This document shows positions 56,011-64,000 of a stretch of DNA of 64,000 bases, piece after piece. Every line of letters starts with the position of its first letter. The stretch's first letter is position 1. Origin of the DNA: Ianthella basta. Taxonomy: Eukaryota > Porifera > Demospongiae > Verongiida > Ianthellidae. Below the pieces are notes generated by a model that was given only the letters and a program-made list of their open reading frames with translations, searched no databases and was not told where the DNA came from. Location of the stretch: NCBI GenBank assembly GCA_964019415.1, contig OZ025882.1, forward strand, positions 5,711,063-5,775,062, written 5' to 3'. The position numbers and the translations under genes are program-made.

Positions 56011-57016
56011 ATGATGTACATGTGAACAGCCTCACATTTCAGTACTTACACAGGACTGTCAACCACATGCACACATGTTGATCTCTGAACACCTGCCATG
56101 AATTTGAAAGAGGTCTGACCAGTCTTAAAGTGGATGGGAATGAAATGAATCTAAACAGGTCACTCAAGTCATTGATCATTTTAATGACACACTACGGTAC
56201 ACTCGAGCTCTATTTGGGATATTGTATACATGACTCAGTCTGACAGCAGCAATGCTCACATATATACACTCAGACAGAGGCAAGTATGCACAAGTTCATA
56301 CACATACATGAATCCACCTGTACTTACAAACGTGTTTGGATGTGTCTTGGTCACAATTTAGGCATGTAAATGTATTCACACTCATGCAGGACCACATGAT
56401 GGAGACTTTGACCACCAGACGATATTGTGCACATTACAAGCCAATTCCTATACAATAATACTTGATCCTTACACTGTACTACTCTACATACATACAATGT
56501 TGTTTATCATTGAGGTCTTACATATATAGGAATGACTAATGAGCATAGCACTAAACATCTGTCTGTGAGTCATTGCAAAATCATAATTATGCTAGTATTA
56601 AGCCAAATGTGAACGACTATTTCTAGTAAGGATATGAATGACTGTCCTGTTATGACATCATAATGAGCACAGACAATAGTATAGAGGTGTGTACCTATGT
56701 GTCTGTTTGTGAATGCAAGTATAATTTTTCTTCCATATACATTTGCTATGACCCAAATGGTGTGTTTGTGCTGCTTCGTATCACTCATAACATTTAGTTT
56801 GTGGACTTGAACAAATAAATTCTGAGATAGTCTGCCAAATCTCAGCTTCCATACATGCTTGTCATGTGAAGCAACAATTCAAAATATCACTTACAAAACT
56901 TTCCTAGACTGTCCTTAAATACATGCTTTAGATACATAATCTACTCTGGATCAGAGCGATTTGTACACTAAGTTAGCAGTACACTAAGTTAGCAGTCATA
57001 ATTCCTTTGTCGAGAC
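56011..57016. other. Intergenic, no gene seen
   Basis: AT-rich sequence with some similarity to the left end of the window (0.3-0.8 kb) and a small direct duplication ACACTAAGTTAGCAGT near 56967-56995. No supported exon. Confidence 0.45.
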
Positions 57017-57097
57017 ATGGCTGACCAACTCCAAACGTCACTACTTTCACAACAAATTGCAAAAATCGATCCTGAGGAAGTGATCATTCATTCATGA
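57017..57097 (+). other. Short conserved ORF beside 7TMx copy J
   Basis: A 26-codon frame beginning MADQLQTSLLSQQIAKIDPE; third member of the set at 848-916 and 32192-32272. Confidence 0.3.
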
Positions 57098-57309
57098 CAA
57101 ACCACACACAATGTCATAATATAAACATATCTATTAAGCCTAAGAATTCAAAGTGAGGTGTGTGTGCGTATATGTGTGCATTTGATTAAGTGTGTGGTGA
57201 GAAATTCTGCATGAAAATATCTTACAAAACAAAGTGAACTTAAGTATCTGGTATGTTCACATAGCATGAAGTCCATACATGTTCGTTCAAACCAGGCAAT
57301 ACACAAGGT

Positions 57310-59344
57310 CTAGGCTGCATCAATCAAATGCTTGTGTTCCTCATCAGTGCAAGTATCACAAGGGCTTCCTTCAACCTTGTGATGGGTGAACACTCGTTTG
57401 ATGATGTATGCAAACAGTGCTAGGAGACCAGATGTGAAGAGGACAGTGAAGATGTGACTCAAGTCATAAAGGGTACTGTATCTGTCAGCATAAAATTCTT
57501 TGTGCATGACAATCAAGAATGCACCACAAATACTAGTACCCAGGATGAAGGAAATGATAGAGCAACAATGTGGTAAGCAACGCTTGCAGCGTGTGATGCA
57601 AGGAAGAAAGAGAAGGGCTGTGCATGTGGTGACGAAAGAGAAAACTGCAAGCATTGAGCAAATGTGATGAAGCACAAACAAGGGAGTCATTATAATACAC
57701 ACCATCTGAAACACAATGTACACAGAGAGCACCTGCATGAAGAGCACCATTCCTGCACACCCAACTGACTTCAGCATGTACAGCATGCACTGTCTCCTGT
57801 TCAGAGCTCGCCTGTCCATGGCCATCACCGTTGTGCTGATGTACCACAAGAGGAAGGGGAATTCCACAAGGTAGAACACACCCATCATCCCAAAGGCATA
57901 GTACCCAATGTCCACAAAAGGCATGTAGGCTGTGGATACCACAGTGCTTTTGGAGTTAATGAATTTCTGAAACATATGTATTGCCAAAAATTGGTACACA
58001 AACAAAATCACAAACCAAACCCAACATTGTAGCATGGCAGAAGAGAGAAGTGATTTGGTCTTGGGATTCGCTGGGTGGAAGATGTGGTGGTTCTTCTTCA
58101 TCATTGGTAGCACCTTAAGTATCATGAGAGATAGACTAATAACCAGTAGAAAGAGGACCTCAGTGGAACCTTTGATATGGCCTCTTTTCTCCAAATTGAA
58201 TGGTTTTATGTATGTCTGATGCAGAAAGTCTTCATTCGCCCTCACAGATTCCATCCACTGCATGTAATTATAATAGGATTATAGATAATGATATATAATT
58301 GTGATTTGCATGCATGAGATCTGTACACTGTACATGTTTGCATTGTAGTCATTCACCTTGTGCATGAGATTCACCATAGCCATGGCATCTTTGTTGTTAG
58401 GGCAGAATGGGAAAGGCGGTGTCCAGCATATCTCCTCAATAGTTCCATCCAATACAGCAGGTATAACGCCAGAAGTGAAGTAATCTGATAAGGTATCAGT
58501 AGATACGGAAGTAAACAGTTTCTGCAATGCGAAGGGGACAGACTCAAAAATAGCCCGAGAGTACACTGCTGTTGTACTGCAGATGTCTTGTGTGTCAGAT
58601 GCTTTGCAACACTTGTCTTCCGGGTGGCTACTGACATTTTGAGATGCTGCTACATGAATGTGCATGTGAATCAGCAGAAAGGTCCAATAGGAATAAGCCC
58701 ATGTCCTTGTGAACCGTTGCTTAATCTTGTCTGCTGTTGGTGAGTTCTGGAACAGTGCACACAGCTGGTCTGTGTTCGCAATGCAGCTGAAGTTCCTGAT
58801 ATTACCTTTTGTCTTGCATGGGTCCTGATTCATTGCTGCAAATTAAGCCATGCATCAGGAGGTAATGAGCAATAACAATACAAATACTATAGTTTAGATT
58901 GTAGCGTTGTACAGGAAATTATACTTTTAATTCATTCCCTACATAATTGCTGAGAGCGCCCTGCCATGAAATTTTGCTGCTAGTAGTGGAGGAATGCATA
59001 ACTTACGAGCTTAGCTCTTACATAATCTATGTACATGACATTGTACACATGTATACATAAAATTTAATATCCTATAGTTTAAAACATGCTTTGAGCTTGC
59101 AGTATCTTGGAAGACAATTAACCCTTCTGTATCAGGCAGGAAATCATTTCTACCATTTTTATAGCAACTGCATGTCTCTCAGTATATTGCACGCAACATA
59201 TACAGCCCCATCATGTGAACATGACTACATAAACACACACACACACAACGTACCGGCAATCTCCCTATTTGCTGAGGAGGCCCTGAAATGGGATGCTGCT
59301 AACACTAGGAGAGCAAGTGCCAAAGCAATTGTCTTCCCCATCAT
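57310..59344 (-). CDS. 7TMx copy J, intact seven-helix receptor-like protein
   Basis: Exons 59254-59344 (signal MMGKTIALALALLVLAASHF), 58357-58835 (ectodomain, 159 codons) and 57310-58257 (transmembrane, 316 codons with stop), phases 1 and 0, about 505 aa. The ectodomain has KCCKASDTQDIC and WTPPFPFCPN motifs. Helices lie at about residues 35-55, 72-95, 117-143, 163-187, 195-225, 232-252 and 270-290 of the third exon. Loops 1, 2 and 3 and the tail are basic, so they are predicted cytoplasmic. The ICL2 motif is MAMDRRALNRRQC. The tail ends DEEHKHLIDAA. TATATAAG lies at 59377-59384. It is the intact relative of E and G. No known family recognised. Confidence 0.78.
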
Positions 59345-59376
59345 TTCACCAATTGTCAAAAATGCTGCTGTCCCAA

Positions 59377-59384
59377 CTTATATA
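59377..59384 (-). promoter_or_regulatory. TATA box of copy J
   Basis: TATATAAG on the minus strand, about 33 nt upstream of the first ATG (59344), in the same position as in copy E. Confidence 0.55.
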
Positions 59385-59839
59385 CAGATTAATACATGGT
59401 GCATACTTGTTGTTGTTGTTACTGCATCTCGGCTTTCAAATTCAGAATGGACTGAGATTCCATTCCTGTGTACTCCTCCATGGTATGTGACTGTCAGCCC
59501 ATGCAGAGTAGGTTTCAGTTAGCTTCTACATTTTGGAAACAGTCCATTAATAACAAATACATTTTCAGCCAGATACATACCTTCATGAAATGGAAGGAAG
59601 TTTTGAACTAATCTTCTAGTGTACATCAATTAAATAAGCAAAACTAACACTTTTTGATTGCTTTGGCTGCTGCAGATGGCTGTAGATGCTGTAACTGTGA
59701 GTCCTTCTGTAGTATAATGAGACTGATGCAGCTTTATAACATCATTTTATCAACTTTTCAGCATCTCCATAACAAACCCTCCATGTAATCAGCGAGACAG
59801 GTATTAATTGGCAATGGTAACACGATCTTTGTGTGCTTC

Positions 59840-60900
59840 AGCCACTTCCAAGTAGACTAGCAAACTCCTGAAAGCATGCAGGAACTCATGATGGAGACCA
59901 CAGTGACAGTATAGATATATTATACATGTATGATCAAGCCACCTTCTGTGCAGAGTAGAATTGTAAGATATACTGTGAGTGGAAGTAAAGTGAGACATAT
60001 ATAAAATGAATCATTACTGGTCATGAGCATGATGGTTGTGAATTCAAGTGGTGGTAGATCTGTCTGTACATGCTATTGTGTACATACTGTATTATTACGT
60101 GACTTACACTGTACATACATATATACATCAATCACCAGTTTAATGTTTCTTCATCCCTGGTAGCAGGACAGGAATGAATATACACTACACCTTCTGTATG
60201 TGTAATGAGCAGAGGGTTGCAGGGTGTGTACCTGTACATGTGTGAGTGTTTAAGAAATAAGTAATAACATTTAGACCCCTACGCCCTCAAACCAATTATG
60301 GTGTGTTTGTGCAGTATGTTATCCTTTGGCCATACTCAACATATACGGCTTTGTTGCCACAACTAAAGGTGTTTTGCCGAGCAATACTGAAAATGTTTAG
60401 GACATTACTGTACATCTGTTTAAATAAGCTGCAATAATATATATAAGCTGCAATTTCAACTTCAATCATAACTACTTAGTTTCACTTCTGCAAGTATGCA
60501 AGCACCAAGTATAATGGTTTCTGTATCATTCTAACAATAGCAATTATAGCATTAATTATTAATTATTATAGCAATAATACCATATTAAGTTGTATATGAC
60601 ATGGTACCTTTGTATGACATTGTGCACTGACAATATGGCATTATCATGACAGCATAGTACACACAATGCAGGACCGCAATGGTGTTGGGACAGTCTCTGC
60701 ACTGCATGATAGCAGTATTTACCGGTGACTATCACATTCACAAATGTTCACCTCTGAACACATGCCTTGACTTAAACGACAACCATGACACTCAAATGAA
60801 TGCAGAGGTGAAAGTACAAAGGTTATAGTGACTTATGACTGAGATATATGCCACATGTGGTGGCACTTAAACAGTGTGTAACCTACAGTATTGCTTTACT
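59840..60900. repeat. 7TMx flank block U6
   Basis: Last copy of the U block, including the CTCATGATGGAGACCAC single unit and the GCCACATGTGGTGGC palindrome near 60850. It ends where START-gene DNA begins. Confidence 0.7.
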
Positions 60901-61067
60901 TTAGGAGAGTGTGTAACAGATGAAGAGCAAGTGATAAGTTGTATATAACAAACAAGCCATACATGAAATAAGGCACAAACTACTCAAACTGTTAACACAT
61001 TATACGCAATAAAGAAAGTAGTAGGACTATAGAGGTGCAAATGTTCAGTAAAGGTATTCACTGTGAG

Positions 61068-63724
61068 TCAAAGCCCGGTCATTTCAGCAAACTTCTTAAA
61101 TTGCTCTGAAACATGCTGAAAACTGGAGCGAAGTCCAAGTTTGAGTAAGCCTGAGAAGAGGAGGAGGGACTTGTTGATACAAGTCAACCAGAACACACAT
61201 ACATACGCATGTGTACAGAAAGAAGCACTGCTATCTATCACTGTAATGGGTTCAGTCCTCAGGTTAAACTTGGTGCATACTGTGAGCAAGTTACAGATAG
61301 GCTGGTTACGCTCAACACCTACCAGAATTGTAGGCTCCCTTCAGCATTCTGTGCAGCCCTCCTCCCAACAGGATCTGCACTACAATAATCACACGAGTGC
61401 ACACAGTGCCATCTGTGGAGAGGGTAGAGACAAAGGAAGGTAAGGACATGTTGCGAGTGTACAGTATGAATTGTGCAACAGAAATCAAAAGGGACAAAGA
61501 AACAGATGAGGGAGAAGGTACAGTATGAAGAGAAGACAATGAAAGAGCAGCAACTGGGAGTTGTACCACAGGCAACTGCAGCGCCTAAGCATATTCACAA
61601 GGCAACTGAGTTGTTATGCTATGTAGCCATGCACAATAACTGTACAAGTCAAGCACATTAAAGACCACAATCTCTGTATGCCTCAAAATCTGAGCTCACC
61701 AGAATTCAAATGAGGTAAGAGAATGCACCCAGAGGGGTTAACATGTATACGAGTGGTGTTTGGGTCTGGAGGGGCGGCACTGGGGTGGTCCACAGAGAAC
61801 ATGATCAACCCTAAAAGTGAAGAAAGCCCATTTGATATCATTTTGAATTGTGCAACGGGAATCAACAGGGACAAAGAAACACACTGAGACTCATCCACAG
61901 TAGATGATTATGATTTCTTACATTCACAGCATGTGTTCTAACTAGGGACCAGCTATCAGCCTCCTCTGTGGTCATGACTATCAAACATACTCCACTACTG
62001 TCCTTTCAAATTGGCAACAACAGGATTCACCATTCCTAGGTCCCAAAACAGTGTGGATACAACATGATGCATGTACGAACAAGGGAGGGCTTTAGCTGCA
62101 CATCACATAGGCAATCCACAGTCAACTTGCTGCTGACAAAATGAAACACTGCATGTACTATGTACTAGCAGCTTGCCCACAAGGGATAGCAATGGTGGCT
62201 ACTTCTAAAGCAATGAGACTGGTGATAATGCTACTTCACTTGGGAGCTTGTAGCATTCAATGTGCCTCTCCCAAACAACGTACACACGAAAATACCTGAA
62301 ACTTCAAACATTCACTTTGTATACACAATTCTAAAGAAAACACACTGGGTAGCAACAACACTGTTGCCATGGTTACAGCTGAAGCATGCTGTATGGTACA
62401 TACTAGTCTAGCACGCTAGCCCCACTTCGCCCCCGGGTGCTTGCGCCCGGGGAGGGAAGAGGGTCTAGGAAACATTGCACGGTTATGAATACAATTGACA
62501 CGAATCGTGTCAATAGTATTCATAGTTTGATGTCGTAATCACGAGGTGTTATGTATACTGGGAGCGATGGCCCTATGAGGCTGTGGGATTCTGAGGTAGA
62601 GAGAGAGCAGCTACAATTATTTCAGCGGCGACTGCTCGCGGTCTCCAGGTCGTTGGGAAGAGCTCTTTCTTGCCGCGCTGACCGAACGATATGTTCTCTT
62701 AGCTGCTGGCGATACTCCAGTGGATTCCTCTAACGGCGAACGGGTGCGAAGCACTTGCCGCCATTGTGGAAGCTGACAAGCTCGTAACTGAGTCATCAGG
62801 TCGCCCTTAACCTCTTCATACTCCTTCTTCAACTTCTCGAGGTGTAACAGTTCGTATCTGCACTTGCGGCAGACGGTGCTAGGCGTGTTCTCACACAGGG
62901 CCTCGTCAAGAAGGTTCACTATCATCGTCCCTAGTTGCGTTGGCTTCCCAAACCTGTCTCACACTCGATATGCTTCCTTGAGCACCCTACTGCACACCGC
63001 ACAAGGTTCTGCCATTATAAGAAGTACATATTAAAACTACAGTTGCGTAGTTTAGATAAGGGATCCCATTAAGATAACAATTGCAAGTGCAAAATACATA
63101 GTGAGAAGCTCCGGAAGTGCAATGTTGTCTAGACCCTCTCTGCTGTGTAAGGAAGCTAAGCGCCCCCAGGCGGAGAGGGGCTAGCTTGCTAGACTAGGTA
63201 CATACATGCATACCTTCAGTTCCATCATCAGTCATGTAGTCGGAGATCCAGTATTTCATTGCCACCACATCACGAGTGGCCACCTTAGGGAGGGGGACTT
63301 GAAATTGGTTGTAAATCACATCAGCAGCAGGTTCCTCTACAGAAACAAAATGGAGCAACGAATGTAATATTGGCTACCGTCACAGACTATGTATACGTAC
63401 AAAATCTCTTCAGAAAGGGGTTGGCATGAGCAAGAGGCCAGTAGCAAGTGTTTGGCTAAACAAAAGCAGAAATTACTCACCATCAATATGATCCACAAGG
63501 ATCTCATTCCTGAACAGGTAGTCCAGCTTCCCTCCAGGCCTCATGCTCAGCTGCAAGAACTGGGCCACAGTACCAGGGTGGTGAGGGATGGTGCCTTCCA
63601 CTTTGATCACTGCATGCTGCTGATGACTCCTGCCAAACTTGCACCTCGACACAGTGACTCCATCCTTGGTGTCGTTTCTGTACCACTGGGTCTTGCTGGC
63701 TACCTTGCATAGCTCTTGCCATTG
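61068..63724 (-). CDS. START-domain protein, C-terminal exons (gene continues past the right edge)
   Basis: Six exons with matching phases: 63481-63724, 63214-63336, 62316-62330 (15-nt microexon), 61700-61810, 61323-61412 and 61068-61150 with TGA, 222 codons in all. The product is a near-complete START (StAR-related lipid transfer) domain: WQELCKVASKTQWYRNDTKD, AVIKVEGTIPHHPGTVAQFL, FQVPLPKVATRDVVAMKYWI, FSVDHPSAAPPDPN, IHVNPSGCILLP, then a long C-terminal helix SSFQHVSEQFKKFAEMTGL. START domains bind a single lipid in a deep pocket and act in lipid transfer or sensing, and the last helix is the lid. Upstream exons must lie beyond the window or in the minisatellite region. A transposon sits in the second intron. 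Confidence 0.8.
62404..63196 (-). mobile_element. Mutator-like element with a ZAD-like zinc-finger ORF, 9-bp TSD
   Basis: A 793-bp element with TIRs TAGTCTAGCAMGCTAGCCCC and a 9-bp target duplication GGTACATAC (62395-62403 and 63197-63205). It lies in a START-gene intron and is absent from the paralogous fragment at 54.2 kb. A minus-strand frame from about 63014 reads MAEPCAVCSRVLKEAYRV, has one stop, then runs on through STVCRKCRYELLHLEKLKKE to about 62617. Paired C-x2-C motifs about 60 residues apart, followed by a coiled segment, resemble ZAD-type zinc-binding domains. No transposase is present. Confidence 0.75.
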
Positions 63725-63744
63725 CTGTTCACAAGGATAGGATG

Positions 63745-64000
63745 AGGAGAGAGGAGAGAGACAGGGAGGAAGGGGGCAAGGGAGGGAGGGGACAAGGGAG
63801 AAAGAGGGCAAGGGAGGGAGGGGCAAGGGAGGGAGGGGGCAAGGGAGGGAGGGGCAAGAGAGGGAGGGGCAAGGGAGGAAGGAGGCAAGGGAGGAAGGGG
63901 GCAAGGGAGGGAGGGGCAAGGGAGGGAGGGGCAAGGGAGGGAGGGGACAAGGAAGGAAGAGGGCAAGGGAGGAAGAGGGCAAGGGAGGAAGGGGACAAGG
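63745..64000. repeat. G-rich minisatellite (runs off the window)
   Basis: Variants of a 14-17-bp unit like GCAAGGGAGGGAGGGG repeated to the edge. The plus strand has many GGG runs at short spacing and could form G-quadruplexes. The Pro/Leu/Ser frames on the minus strand are artefacts, apart from the junction with the START exon at 63724. Confidence 0.9.

Noticed and set aside
63473-63982. Pro/Leu/Ser-rich minus frames at the right edge
   Set aside because: Beyond 63724 they translate the G-rich minisatellite. Only the part below 63724 is START coding.

Overview
This is eukaryotic DNA from an invertebrate animal. Coding sequence is split into short exons with GT..AG introns, TATA boxes sit just upstream of some start codons, CA/TG microsatellites are long, and several kinds of DNA transposon are present. 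A CARD-NACHT-LRR (NLR) gene, an apolipoprotein-L-like gene, a START-domain gene and a large tandem array of unrecognised membrane-protein genes suggest an early-branching animal. A demosponge is my best guess, because expanded CARD/DEATH-NACHT NLRs are known there, but the sequence alone does not prove it.

Layout. 0.8-13.3 kb and 29.6-60.9 kb hold a tandem family, all on the minus strand, which I call 7TMx (copies A-H, J, K). The full gene has three exons: a signal peptide (88-91 nt), a cysteine-bearing ectodomain (about 150-160 codons), and one exon for seven transmembrane helices plus a cytoplasmic tail (about 310-330 codons). Copies C (8.3-10.1 kb), F (38.4-40.6 kb), H (48.7-50.9 kb) and J (57.3-59.3 kb) look intact, with matching exon phases and products of about 502-516 aa. 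A, B, D, E, G and K are broken or partial. E+F and G+H form two halves of a recent tandem duplication of about 10 kb. Each unit carries a conserved flanking block of about 1 kb.

14.0-16.6 kb holds an apolipoprotein-L-like gene with an internal stop, a LINE fragment and a BED-finger hAT element. 17.6-18.3 kb and 28.3-29.0 kb are direct repeats either side of the NLR gene. The NLR gene (18.5-27.2 kb, minus) can be assembled in ten exons with consistent phases: acidic N-terminus, CARD-like exon, 23-nt microexon, NACHT exon and five LRR-type exons. A one-base frame break lies in the CARD exon. A possible plus-strand gene starts divergently at about 27.77 kb.

61.1-63.7 kb (minus) is the C-terminal START lipid-binding domain of a gene that continues past the right edge. 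A partial copy lies at 53.9-54.6 kb, fused to 7TMx fragment K. The window ends in a G-rich minisatellite.

Inserted elements with clear ends: hAT (15865-16604, 8-bp TSD), Mutator-like MITE (20834-21252, 9-bp TSD), TA-site elements (26336-27016 and 53022-53590), hAT5-like (33095-33877, 5-bp TSD), two hairpin-ended elements (40982-41589 and 43681-44460), a Mutator-like element carrying a zinc-finger-like ORF (62404-63196, 9-bp TSD), and a fold-back family (31.2-31.8, 43.3 and 55.7-56.0 kb).

The best candidate for something undescribed is the 7TMx family. It has a cleavable signal, a Cys-rich ectodomain and a 7TM core whose charge pattern and DRR motif at the inner end of TM3 resemble a G-protein-coupled receptor, but I recognise no known family. 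Exon coordinates are my own reading of splice consensus and need transcript support.
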